From the NCBI GenBank assembly GCA_902521355.1, contig CABYRT010000006.1:24058-88057 (forward strand): DNA of 64,000 nt, read 5' to 3'. This document shows, piece after piece, positions 16,242 to 24,709 of this stretch (positions within the stretch are counted from its first letter, which is position 1; each line of letters begins with the position of its first letter). A program made the translations under genes and the position numbers. Under the pieces are notes generated by a model that saw nothing but the letters and a program-made list of their open reading frames with translations, had not been told where the DNA came from and ran no database searches. Source of the stretch: an uncultured Pelagibacteraceae bacterium. GTDB taxonomy: Bacteria; Pseudomonadota; Alphaproteobacteria; Pelagibacterales; Pelagibacteraceae.

Positions 16242-17230
16242 AATTTTTGTAACATTGTATCAGTATTTATTCTAAATTCTTCACATTTATCTAAATCAAT
16301 TTTATATGTAATTGAGAGATCAAATATAGGCTCATGTTCCACGACCCTTTTAATATGTGGAAATTTTTCAGATACAAAATAAAATATTTTTTCGTTTAAT
16401 GAATATTTATCGTTATATTCATCTTCGTGAATATTATAATAACCAGATTGCCTTAATTTCAAATAAAAGTTATTTAATAAAACCTCAGAGTTTTTTGAAA
16501 ACTTTTCACTTAATTCATGAACCAACATATTTAAAGATTTACCGTTTATATTTTTTTCAATTTTGACGTAAGCTAAATATAATGGTTTATCAAAAATTGG
16601 AGATAATTGATCAGTGCTAGATGTGCTCACAATTTTTTTTTCTCTATTTTTTGATGTCTTTGTTTCTAACAACATATTTGGCAAAGTAAAATCATGCTTT
16701 TGAGATGGTCCTGTCCAAAAATCTAAATTAATACTATCTGAATTTTTTTTAATTATTTCATCTAATATTATTAACTCTCCAAATAAACCAGTTTCTTTTT
16801 CTGGTGAAAGCTTTCTAGGTAATTCTTCTGTATCAAAAAAATTTTTAGCAGACAAAAGTTCTTCAAAAAAATATTGTATACTTTCTTGTTCATTAAAATC
16901 ATTCAGATAAATTTTCGTTAATATTAAATTTATAATATCTTTAAAAAAATCGCTAAAATCATTATTTTTTAAAGTCATAATAATATTTTTATCGATAATT
17001 TCTATACTCCAACCTTTGCATTGAGGAATTGAGTCTTTATCAACTTTTTTTATATTATTTGTTACTATTAACAATCCAGGAGTATTATTTGTATCTAATG
17101 TAATTATAAAAACTTCAGAGATTCTAATTTTACCTTTTCCAGCCTTTTTAAAATCTTCATCATCTTTTATTCTTTGTTCTATTTGTTTCCATTGGTTGTT
17201 AAGATATTTTTGATAATCTATAAAATCCAT
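16238..17230 (-). CDS. PD-(D/E)XK motif protein (PF14390/DUF4420-like), putative restriction nuclease
   Basis: 330 residues matching the family called PD-(D/E)XK motif protein. The core is visible: LFGELIIL with Glu152, then FWTGPSQKHDF with Asp180, then LLETKTSK with Glu189 and Lys191, giving E...D...ExK. A serine/threonine stretch (STSSTDQL) follows, as in family members. Intact catalytic residues point to an active nuclease, probably the cutting subunit of the island system. It ends in a four-base overlap with the AIPR gene and starts 15 bases after the Z1 gene. Confidence 0.88.
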   Translation of the reverse strand: MDFIDYQKYLNNQWKQIEQRIKDDEDFKKAGKGKIRISEVFIITLDTNNTPGLLIVTNNIKKVDKDSIPQCKGWSIEIIDKNIIMTLKNNDFSDFFKDIINLILTKIYLNDFNEQESIQYFFEELLSAKNFFDTEELPRKLSPEKETGLFGELIILDEIIKKNSDSINLDFWTGPSQKHDFTLPNMLLETKTSKNREKKIVSTSSTDQLSPIFDKPLYLAYVKIEKNINGKSLNMLVHELSEKFSKNSEVLLNNFYLKLRQSGYYNIHEDEYNDKYSLNEKIFYFVSEKFPHIKRVVEHEPIFDLSITYKIDLDKCEEFRINTDTMLQKL

Positions 17231-17245
17231 AGAATAAATTAATTT

Positions 17246-20200
17246 TTAAGCAGCATCCTCTTCTTTTTCTATATTTAAAAAATCTAACAAATTTTGTTTT
17301 CTGTGTTCTAGGGCAACTCTATTCAGTGCAACATTATAAACTAGATCATCATTATCACCCTCTTCTTTTGTGGGTGGTATAATAATCTCCCAACCTACAT
17401 GAAGATCTTGCTCTAAACGTAATTTTGAATCTTTATCATTCATAATATTAACTCCATCTGGTTTGATTAGCCAAGGTGTTAAAATAAAAATTCCTTCTTT
17501 TCTTTTCTGTCTTATTTTACTTTTGAAACCGTATGGTAATTTATTATCTTTTTTTTCCTCTGTTTTGCCTGTTGCTTTATACATGCTTATCCAATTATCT
17601 AATCCTTGATCAAAAATTTCTTTTTCTATATCCACAAACTCTGCCCTCGGATCTGATTGTACTCCTATTGAAAATTCGTTATTTTGAAGATACTTTTTTT
17701 TACTAGGAGCTGATAATCCACGCTCACTAAGTTTTATGTCTATTTTGGACTTATTGCCGACCGTAAAATCTATTTTTTCTTTATCTCCTAAGGACCATAT
17801 TGCAAAATTCCACTTTATTCTGGGTCTATGATTTTTTAATTCTCTAATTCTAAAAGCTATATCATGTGGATGACTATCGGTAAAAGCTCGTCTTGGCATT
17901 TTGTATTTCAATAAAAATTTTACAATTTCATCTGGATCCACATCTTTCCATAAGTGTCCTTTAGTAATACTTTTCTTAGTGTCTTTAGGAATTTTTTTTA
18001 AGATTTCCTCTTTTTCTAAACTTGGATCAATTTTTTCTTTAATTTTTTTTGGCAACCATATATTTGCATTTTTTAATCTTCTATTAATCTCATTTTCAGT
18101 TTCGTCACATTTTCCAAATTTATCAATTAAATTATGAAATAAATTTATATTTGTTTCCCTAGAATTTTTATCTTTATGAAATACAATATTCTGATGATGT
18201 CTTGAGCTATAAGAATAAAGTGGCTCTGGTAATTCTACTAAATCTTTTGATTTTGATGCTGCAATTAAATTCCATCCATCAAAAGTTGGAATTTCCATAG
18301 AAAATTCAATTGGTGTCTTTGGAGGTTCTGCGGTTTGCATTTCTCTAAACTTTTCTCTTGCAAATTCCATTGCATAAGTAAATTGTCTAAATAAAATGTG
18401 CAAAATTTTAGGAACATAAATTCTATATAAATCCTCGTAGCCTTGTCGATAACCAAACCAACGACCCATTTGTGTTAAAGTATCTGAAACAGGTGTTTTA
18501 GCAATTCTTAAAAAATAACTAACACTTAATCCTTCTAAAGTTATTCCTCTTGATATAGCTGCTCCACCAATGACTATAACATTCCAACCATTTTTTTTAT
18601 TTTCATAATCTAAAATATCTGTCGAATTACTATTAATTTGAATCACATCAAATTTTTCTTCATCATTTATCTCTTTTACTAAATTTTTCCATACATCTTC
18701 AAATTTTAGTTCTTTTGAGTCTTTATTTTTTGTATTGTCCAAATTTTTTGAAATATCTTCATTCCATATCTTGAGGAACTTATTTTTTATAAATTCGACT
18801 TTTTTTTTGTCAATTTCATTTGTAAATATATTATTTAAATCTTTAACATAATTCTTTATTTGTTTAATAACCGTGTTTTGAACACTCACAAACCTTGAAA
18901 CATGTATTAGCATTGAGTTATGTTGTATTTCATCACTCCTTAAAGATTTGATACCGATGTTTATTAGGAAAGTAATAATTGCATCTTCAAGACTATTTGG
19001 AATTTTATCCTCATCTTTATATAAACATGGATGATGTTGTTTATGATACAAAGGAACCCAACCTTTGGGTTCATCGTACCCTCTTTTACCCTCATTTCTA
19101 TAGGCTTCATCCCTTTTTTCTTCATCAATTTCACCAGTATCTAAATTTGTAAATTCATCAAAATCGTCTCGGTAGTCATAAACCCATTTAATCTGAGGAT
19201 AATCATTTTGATCAATGTCTTCAGATAAGCTTACTATTTCGTTATCATCATCAAAATTTCTTTCTGCCTTACCGAAAATTTTTCTTGGGCTCTGATATGA
19301 GTCATATCGTTTTAAAAGTTTAACAAAATCTCTAGGAAATAAATCTCTACCTTCTTGTTTCTTAATAGAAGTATAATCAATAAAAATGTTTGCTAAAGGA
19401 GTGGCAGTATATCCTATATATGCATTTCTTTTAAAACACGCCATAATTCTTCTTATTAATAAATTTGTTTTTGAAGGATCAGCTAGTCTGAATGCTTCTA
19501 ACTCATCAGTATCATCAATATTTGATAAAGCAGTTTTGCGCTTACTGATATCTATTGATGCACTATCACACTCATCATCAATTATTAATAAAGGAAGATC
19601 ACATTCAATTTTATTTTTAGGTAAATTTTCAGAAACATATTCTTTAAAACCATTCCAACTCCATGGGACTTTTGGGTCATACTTAATGCCTGGCTGACTA
19701 TTAAGCCATACTAAAATGTTAGAAAGTACAGGTACATTTTTTTTTATGACAAATATGGCTGGATCTAAATTTGGAAGCAATGCAACAGTTTTTGCAGTTT
19801 TAGCATTGAAGTCACCATTGAATTCCATAACTTTTATACCGTCTATATATTTGTACTTAGGTTTTTGTGTCATAAAATTGACTGCGTACACATCTTCACC
19901 TTTTCTTGGATCTGAAGTTGAAATTAAGTTATCCATCAACCTAGTTTGAGTCTGAGCTCTTAGACTATTGTAAATCCCACTCATGACAATTATCATTTTG
20001 TATCCACAATCTATTGCTTTGGCGATTAAAGCGTTATAATTAGAGGTTTTTCCAGATTGAACATCACCTACAACCATGCCTTTCGTTTCCCAATTTCCTT
20101 GTCTTCCAGGTCTTTCTAAATCTTGCAATATTTCATTTGTGGAAACATCAATGTCATTTGAAACTATTTTCCCTAATTTATTCTCAAGATTTTTTTTGTA

Positions 20201-20524
20201 ATAAGCATATTGTGAACTTGTATAAATTTTATTTTCCCATAATTTTTTTGTATTATCATTAAACCATGGTTCATGATTTCTATCTTTGGCTTTTGCTCTC
20301 AACGTCATGTCATTTTCCATTGTTGTTGCAAAAGTTTTTTCTATAAAAACAATTATTTGTGCCTTAACTTTTTTTGCTTCGGGATATGTTTTGAATAAAT
20401 CCTCTAAAAATTCATCTATATCTTTTTTATTTTTTGGATACCATGACTTGGAATTTTTTTTTTTAATACCAAAATAATCTATATGTCCATTGATAACTGG
20501 AATAAAAGCTTCTAAATCATTCAT
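17246..20524 (-). CDS. Z1-domain ATPase/helicase-like protein
   Basis: 1092 residues with superfamily-II-type motifs around the Z1 domain (PF10593): Walker A GDVQSGKTS at 153-161, Walker B IIDDECD at 314-320, GYTATP at 371-376, a motif-V-like SRGITLEGL at 658-666 and a motif-VI-like QMGRWFGYR at 685-693. The ATP-hydrolysis residues are all present. In the comparative-genomics literature Z1 proteins occur with GHKL ATPases, PD-(D/E)XK nucleases and DNA methylases in restriction-like operons. It is most likely the DNA-translocating or remodelling motor. The start overlaps the GHKL stop by four bases (ATGA). Confidence 0.93.
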   Translation of the reverse strand: MNDLEAFIPVINGHIDYFGIKKKNSKSWYPKNKKDIDEFLEDLFKTYPEAKKVKAQIIVFIEKTFATTMENDMTLRAKAKDRNHEPWFNDNTKKLWENKIYTSSQYAYYKKNLENKLGKIVSNDIDVSTNEILQDLERPGRQGNWETKGMVVGDVQSGKTSNYNALIAKAIDCGYKMIIVMSGIYNSLRAQTQTRLMDNLISTSDPRKGEDVYAVNFMTQKPKYKYIDGIKVMEFNGDFNAKTAKTVALLPNLDPAIFVIKKNVPVLSNILVWLNSQPGIKYDPKVPWSWNGFKEYVSENLPKNKIECDLPLLIIDDECDSASIDISKRKTALSNIDDTDELEAFRLADPSKTNLLIRRIMACFKRNAYIGYTATPLANIFIDYTSIKKQEGRDLFPRDFVKLLKRYDSYQSPRKIFGKAERNFDDDNEIVSLSEDIDQNDYPQIKWVYDYRDDFDEFTNLDTGEIDEEKRDEAYRNEGKRGYDEPKGWVPLYHKQHHPCLYKDEDKIPNSLEDAIITFLINIGIKSLRSDEIQHNSMLIHVSRFVSVQNTVIKQIKNYVKDLNNIFTNEIDKKKVEFIKNKFLKIWNEDISKNLDNTKNKDSKELKFEDVWKNLVKEINDEEKFDVIQINSNSTDILDYENKKNGWNVIVIGGAAISRGITLEGLSVSYFLRIAKTPVSDTLTQMGRWFGYRQGYEDLYRIYVPKILHILFRQFTYAMEFAREKFREMQTAEPPKTPIEFSMEIPTFDGWNLIAASKSKDLVELPEPLYSYSSRHHQNIVFHKDKNSRETNINLFHNLIDKFGKCDETENEINRRLKNANIWLPKKIKEKIDPSLEKEEILKKIPKDTKKSITKGHLWKDVDPDEIVKFLLKYKMPRRAFTDSHPHDIAFRIRELKNHRPRIKWNFAIWSLGDKEKIDFTVGNKSKIDIKLSERGLSAPSKKKYLQNNEFSIGVQSDPRAEFVDIEKEIFDQGLDNWISMYKATGKTEEKKDNKLPYGFKSKIRQKRKEGIFILTPWLIKPDGVNIMNDKDSKLRLEQDLHVGWEIIIPPTKEEGDNDDLVYNVALNRVALEHRKQNLLDFLNIEKEEDAA

Positions 20525-21711
20525 TTAATTTTATTTACTAATTCTCCTATTTTACTCAGTTCCTCTTCATTAATTAATTTATTTTTTAACATTCTAATTA
20601 TTTCATTTTTTCTTTTCAATGTTTCGTTAATAGGCTCTTTTTCTTTATCTCTTAATTGATTTATTTTTTCAATATAATCCCTCCTAATATGAATAAGACT
20701 TTTGCGGATTTTATTTATTGCATAACTTGGGATTATTACTTTGTTTTTTGAATAAGTTATCCAATCTTTACTTGTTTCAATTGGTATATCAACTTCAATT
20801 CTAAGCCTATTATATCTTTCATTGTTACTCCAAAATCTATCTTCATTTTTATCACCAAGTCCGAACCAACCACCATAGTCAATTACTCTTCTATTTCTTA
20901 AAAAATATAAACCTTGCAAATCATTTTTGTTTTTTCCAAGATTCTCTTTAGTTGTCTCAAGGGGAATTATATATGGTTTTAAAATTGTCTGCCCTCCTTT
21001 AAGAAAACTAATTTCAGTATTCTCCAGTTTAATTGTCTCTGGATTTTTTTTATAAAATGGATCAATAGATTTAGTTTTGTTAATTTCGTTAGTGCCTTGA
21101 AAATAAATATTAATTTTATTATCTAATAAATATTTATGATAAATTAATTTAAAATGCTTTTTTGATTTATCACAATCTTCATAAAAATTCGGCCCTCTAT
21201 CACTTGCTCTCATTTCTGAGATTTTATCTAGGTTTGATAGAATAATAACCGTTCCATTTTCTCTAAATTTGAAATCATCTATATGCTTTTTTATAAATTT
21301 ATGATTAATGCAGTCTGGCATCTTGTCTGTTAATCCATCTTCAAAATTTAAAGTTTTTTTTAACAATTTCTTTTTTTTTGTAATAATAGTTATTGAGGTA
21401 CAATGGTTAAAAGAACCAGTTTTTAGACCTAAACCATAAACAGAATGACCTTCTTTTTTTTGATCGATTATGTCATCTTTTGGTATTGTTAATGCTTTAT
21501 TTAAAAGTTCATTTTCATTCATGCCATCCCCATCATCAACAACCATAATGAATGAATCCTTTCCGGTATCATCGCTCCAATACATGTAAACCCAAATATT
21601 ATTTGCATTATGAGTTATGCTATTATCCGCTAACTCAGCTAGCGATTGTTCTAATGTATAACCTTGCGATCTTAGTTTTTTAAAATAAAAAGCATCGAAA
21701 TTTTTACTCAT
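20521..21711 (-). CDS. GHKL (HSP90/MutL/MORC-like) ATPase
   Basis: 396 residues. The N-terminal Bergerat ATP-binding fold is intact: N box ELADN at 26-30, G1 VDDGDGM at 58-64, and G2 YGLGLKTGSF at 92-101. Downstream comes an S5-like region (GLYFLRNRRVIDYGGW) with the lysine-type transducer, and a C-terminal coiled-coil-like tail (KEPINETLKRKNEIIRMLKNK). This is the MutL/MORC-like class known from restriction-associated operons rather than MutL of mismatch repair, since no endonuclease or PCNA-binding C terminus is seen. ATP-dependent dimer clamping is the expected mechanism. It overlaps the Z1 gene by four bases and the TerB-like gene by eight. Confidence 0.9.
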   Translation of the reverse strand: MSKNFDAFYFKKLRSQGYTLEQSLAELADNSITHNANNIWVYMYWSDDTGKDSFIMVVDDGDGMNENELLNKALTIPKDDIIDQKKEGHSVYGLGLKTGSFNHCTSITIITKKKKLLKKTLNFEDGLTDKMPDCINHKFIKKHIDDFKFRENGTVIILSNLDKISEMRASDRGPNFYEDCDKSKKHFKLIYHKYLLDNKINIYFQGTNEINKTKSIDPFYKKNPETIKLENTEISFLKGGQTILKPYIIPLETTKENLGKNKNDLQGLYFLRNRRVIDYGGWFGLGDKNEDRFWSNNERYNRLRIEVDIPIETSKDWITYSKNKVIIPSYAINKIRKSLIHIRRDYIEKINQLRDKEKEPINETLKRKNEIIRMLKNKLINEEELSKIGELVNKIK

Positions 21712-22048
21712 GTTCTAAATACATTCCCCATTCATCAGCAATAATTTGAAAAGCAAATAACTCTTTTTGATGAACAATTTTATCCTTAGTGATCATTTCT
21801 GATAACAGCTCAATAGTTTTTTCCCTATCCTCCTTATTGATTATTTTGTTAGCTGTTTCTCTACATTCTTTAGTAATATTTTTTGATTGTTCGACTTCTT
21901 CTATTATCTGTTGTTTTTTGCGATCTGGGATTGTCAATTTTTCAGATATTTCATTTATAAGTTCTTTTTCCTCCTCCATATAAACTTTGTCTGCGAAAGC
22001 CATTAGAAGTAATAATTTTAGGATTAATAAATTATTTTCGCTGCTCAT
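21704..22048 (-). CDS. TerB-like small helical protein, first gene of defence operon
   Basis: 114 residues, predicted all-helical, with two TerB-like repeats: AFADKVYMEEEKELINEI at 17-34 and MITKDKIVHQKELFAFQII at 85-103, each with an Asp, a short hydrophobic turn and a downstream Glu. TerB domains occur in tellurite-resistance and other stress and phage-response operons, probably as metal-binding or membrane-proximal sensors. Here it heads the operon with an eight-base overlap with the GHKL ATPase, so it may sense or gate that ATPase. The fold assignment is from pattern only; a distinct small helical family is possible. Confidence 0.6.
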   Translation of the reverse strand: MSSENNLLILKLLLLMAFADKVYMEEEKELINEISEKLTIPDRKKQQIIEEVEQSKNITKECRETANKIINKEDREKTIELLSEMITKDKIVHQKELFAFQIIADEWGMYLEHE

Positions 22049-22059
22049 TATTAATTTTT

Positions 22060-22065
22060 ATTATA
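22060..22065 (-). promoter_or_regulatory. TATAAT -10 element of the TerB-GHKL-Z1 operon
   Basis: A perfect TATAAT on the minus strand lies 11 bases upstream of the TerB-like ATG, so the transcript would have a leader of only about five bases. No convincing -35 is seen at normal spacing. It resembles the arrangement before the cytosine methyltransferase. Confidence 0.35.
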
Positions 22066-22123
22066 CAAAATTAAGACAAATTTGGGACCAATTATTAACT
22101 AGCTTTTATGCAATACTTTAATA

Positions 22124-22681
22124 ATGCATTGGAAACCATTTCTCATTTTGCAGATAGCAGCTTTTTTCCTTAATCTCCTTTCAAATGCTTATGCGGATGA
22201 GAAATGGACCATAAAAAAATTTAAAAGTGTGTCTTATGCAATAGTGTCTGGAGAAGTTCAAAGTGAAGATAAACTGGGGTTTTTTATTAGTAACGAAGAT
22301 AATTGCAAAAAGGTTTGGCAAACATTCTCTTTTCTAACATTTGAGCAACCTGGAGATATAAAACAACTTTTACACAAACATTTACCTATAAAACTAAATG
22401 GTAATGAACTCACAGCCAAAGTTGAGGAGATACTGCCTCATTCAAGAGGATATAAAATTATTTTTAGTTTAGGAGAATTTCCAATAGGTGAGTATGTGCA
22501 ATATCTTTATGATTTTTATGGAGTAGAAAAAAAATTTGAAATAGAAATTATTGATGGAATAGACTTTAAAGTTAAAAAATATTTTGATATTCCAATTAAT
22601 AACTGGAAACTTGAGAACTTGGCGCCATCTATAACTAGAGCCACAAAACTCTGTTTAGATATTAATCAGACAAAATCTTAA
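22124..22681 (+). CDS. Secreted hypothetical protein
   Basis: 185 residues with a clear signal peptide (MHWKPFLILQIAAFFLNLLS, cleavage near AYA-D). The mature part is beta-rich and has two cysteines far apart (CKKVW and TKLCLD), which could pair in the periplasm. No known domain. The gene lies between the island's operon promoter and the convergent small membrane-protein gene. Its secreted, chromosomal character suggests that the island's right border lies between 22048 and 22124, but this is inference. Confidence 0.6.
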   Translation: MHWKPFLILQIAAFFLNLLSNAYADEKWTIKKFKSVSYAIVSGEVQSEDKLGFFISNEDNCKKVWQTFSFLTFEQPGDIKQLLHKHLPIKLNGNELTAKVEEILPHSRGYKIIFSLGEFPIGEYVQYLYDFYGVEKKFEIEIIDGIDFKVKKYFDIPINNWKLENLAPSITRATKLCLDINQTKS

Positions 22682-22695
22682 ATTGATTAGTTTCC

Positions 22696-22839
22696 TTAAA
22701 AAAAGAAATGATAAATTAATAATCCAACCAAAATTCCCTTAATGAAAGATATCCATGCAAGTCCATGCTCAGAAAGTCCAAGTTTTTTCTTCCACCACTG
22801 AATTTGTTTTTTTTCCCAATTTATGTAACCTTGCATCAT
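22696..22839 (-). CDS. 47-aa small membrane protein downstream of hisE
   Basis: ATG 22839 (or the adjacent ATG 22836) opens a 46-47 codon frame that starts MMQGYINWEKKQ, has a Trp-rich basic segment (QWWKKKLGL) and ends with a single membrane helix (AWISFIKGILVGLLIYHFFF). It follows the hisE stop by two bases, so it belongs to the his transcript. No SD is obvious. I do not know its function; the compact helix plus a basic soluble end and the operon position make it a credible real gene. Confidence 0.6.
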   Translation of the reverse strand: MMQGYINWEKKQIQWWKKKLGLSEHGLAWISFIKGILVGLLIYHFFF

Positions 22840-22841
22840 TA

Positions 22842-23114
22842 TTATTTCTTTCTACTCTTCAGCTCTTCCATTACTTCTTCAATTTTTATACCACTTTTTT
22901 CAAGGTACATAATTAAGTGATATAGAACATCAGCAGCTTCATGGATTTTATTAGAGTCTTGCTCAACAGCTTCTATAAGTTCATTAATTTCTTCTAAAAC
23001 TTTTTCTTTTGCTAAAGATTTATCTTCTAAAAGCTTATTCGTGTATGAGCCTTCGACAGGATTATTTTTTCGCTCTCTTGCAAGTGTAACGAGATCTTCT
23101 AAAATCTTTAACAT
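22842..23114 (-). CDS. hisE: Phosphoribosyl-ATP pyrophosphatase HisE
   Basis: 90 residues from ATG 23114 (MLKILEDLVTLARERK); a longer frame reading back into hisF is rejected because the N terminus then does not match the family. The MazG-like core is visible: EKVLEEINELIEAV and HEAADVLYHLIMYL, with the metal-binding E-E...E-x-x-D arrangement. It hydrolyses PR-ATP to PR-AMP, the second step of histidine synthesis. The start is one base downstream of the hisF stop. Confidence 0.92.
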   Translation of the reverse strand: MLKILEDLVTLARERKNNPVEGSYTNKLLEDKSLAKEKVLEEINELIEAVEQDSNKIHEAADVLYHLIMYLEKSGIKIEEVMEELKSRKK

Positions 23115-23115
23115 T

Positions 23116-23868
23116 CTAAATCCTAACAGGTATATCTTTTGAAGCCAAATATTGCTTAGCTTCATTTACTGAATAAGTCCCATAATGGAATATAGATGCA
23201 GCTAAAACAGCACTAGCACCTGATTTTATTCCATCTACTAAATGATCTAATGTACCAACACCACCTGAGGCAATAACTGGAATATTAACCATAGACGATA
23301 TCTTTTGCATCAATTCAATATCATATCCAGATTGAGTGCCATCTTTATCCATGGATGTCACAAGAAGCTCTCCCGCGCCACATTTTTCCATTTTAGATGC
23401 AAATTCTAAAGCATTTACGCCAGTTGGATTTCTCCCGCCATGAGTGAAGATTTCCCATCCATCGTCTTTTCTCTTTGCATCAATTGCAACAACAATGCAT
23501 TGTGATCCAAATTTTCTAGAACTATCCTCAACTACTTTTGAATTTTGAACAGCTGCTGTATTGATTGATACTTTATCAGCTCCACAATTAAGTAATTTAT
23601 TAATATCATCAATACTTCTAACACCACCGCCAACTGTTAAAGGAACAAAACATTTTTTAGATGTTTTCTCTACCACTTCATAAATAGTATCTCTATTTTC
23701 ATTAGAAGCAGTAATATCTAAAAAACAAATTTCATCTGCACCACCATCGCTATAAATTTTTGCTTGTTCAACAGGATCTCCTGCATCTTTTAGATCAACA
23801 AAGTTAATACCTTTTACAACACGACCATTTTTGACATCTAAACAGGGTATTATTCTATTTTTGAGCAT
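23116..23868 (-). CDS. hisF: Imidazole glycerol phosphate synthase cyclase subunit HisF
   Basis: 250 residues, (beta/alpha)8 barrel starting [20 protein letters not shown]. Catalytic aspartates are present: Asp11 in CLDV and the later Asp in AIDAKR and SMDKDGT. Phosphate-binding glycines are in GGGVRSI and ASGGVG. HisF uses ammonia from HisH to convert PRFAR into imidazole glycerol phosphate and AICAR. It overlaps hisA by 14 bases and is followed directly by hisE. Confidence 0.97.
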   Translation of the reverse strand: MLKNRIIPCLDVKNGRVVKGINFVDLKDAGDPVEQAKIYSDGGADEICFLDITASNENRDTIYEVVEKTSKKCFVPLTVGGGVRSIDDINKLLNCGADKVSINTAAVQNSKVVEDSSRKFGSQCIVVAIDAKRKDDGWEIFTHGGRNPTGVNALEFASKMEKCGAGELLVTSMDKDGTQSGYDIELMQKISSMVNIPVIASGGVGTLDHLVDGIKSGASAVLAASIFHYGTYSVNEAKQYLASKDIPVRI

Positions 23869-24580
23869 CTATTTCTTTTGCAAGTTCATCTAACTTTATA
23901 TCTCCATCGTATATAGCTTTTCCAACTATTACTCCTTCAATATTATTTAATTTTTTTGCTCTTTTAATATCATCAATTGATGAAACACCTCCAGATATAA
24001 CTACTGGACAATTTGAAATATCTGCCACCTTTTGTGTTTCCTCAAAATTTGGGCTTTGCTTAGTTCCATCTCTATTGATATCTGTATAAATAATCCTACT
24101 AACCCCATAATTATTTACTTTTTTAAGATATTCTGCTGTTAGTTTATCCAACTCTTCAGTCCACCCTGAAATTGCAAGATGGCCATCTTTGGCATCCAAA
24201 CCTAATGCAATTTGGTTTGGAAATTTATTACAAGCTTCTTCTAAAAATCTTCTATCTTTTATGGCAGCACTTCCCAAAATTACTTTTTCAACACCAGTAT
24301 CAATATATTTTTGAATAGTCTCAAAATTTCTGATCCCACCTCCTATTTCAATTTTAAGATCAAATTTTCCAACAATATCATGAATAATATCAATATTAAT
24401 CGGATCTCCAGTTAATGCACCGTCCAGATCGACTATATGTAAATTTTTAAATCCATTATCTTTATATTTTCTTGCTTGCTCTACTGGAGACATGTCGTAT
24501 TCAGTTTTATTTTCGAAGTCTCCTTTGATTAATCTAACGCATTTTTTATCTTTAATATCTATTGCTGGAAATATTTTCAC
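23855..24580 (-). CDS. hisA: Phosphoribosylformimino-5-aminoimidazole carboxamide ribotide isomerase HisA
   Basis: 241 residues starting at GTG 24580 ([22 protein letters not shown]). Catalytic Asp8 in AIDI and the second Asp in YTDINRDGT are in place, and phosphate loops GGGIRN and SGGVSS are seen. It performs the Amadori isomerisation ProFAR to PRFAR. The GTG overlaps the TGA of the small lipoprotein gene upstream by four bases (GTGA), which suggests that these genes are coupled. Confidence 0.96.
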   Translation of the reverse strand: MKIFPAIDIKDKKCVRLIKGDFENKTEYDMSPVEQARKYKDNGFKNLHIVDLDGALTGDPINIDIIHDIVGKFDLKIEIGGGIRNFETIQKYIDTGVEKVILGSAAIKDRRFLEEACNKFPNQIALGLDAKDGHLAISGWTEELDKLTAEYLKKVNNYGVSRIIYTDINRDGTKQSPNFEETQKVADISNCPVVISGGVSSIDDIKRAKKLNNIEGVIVGKAIYDGDIKLDELAKEIDAQK

Positions 24581-24708
24581 TTTGATTTTATTTTTCCTTC
24601 AGTTGTTATGTTCATATTTTTTAAATTATCTGAACTATTTCTTTTAATTTCATAAGGGCTTTGGCAAGAAGTCAAAACACAAAAAGTAATAAGTAGAATT
24701 TTTTTCAT
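24577..24708 (-). CDS. 43-aa lipoprotein inside the his operon
   Basis: A 43-codon frame starting MKKILLITFCVLTSC: a short signal peptide with a lipobox LTSC and the lipidated Cys15, then a 28-residue polar tail (QSPYEIKRNSSD...). Its TGA overlaps the hisA GTG by four bases and it starts one base after the SHOCT-domain gene, so it sits in an uninterrupted transcript. It is too short for a known domain; a small periplasm-facing envelope lipoprotein is the best description. Confidence 0.65.
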   Translation of the reverse strand: MKKILLITFCVLTSCQSPYEIKRNSSDNLKNMNITTEGKIKSK

Positions 24709-24709
24709 T

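Noticed and set aside
10120..22123. Attachment-site direct repeats at the island borders
   Set aside because: The 52-bp left and 75-bp right gaps share only short AT-rich words such as TTAACTA, which are expected by chance.
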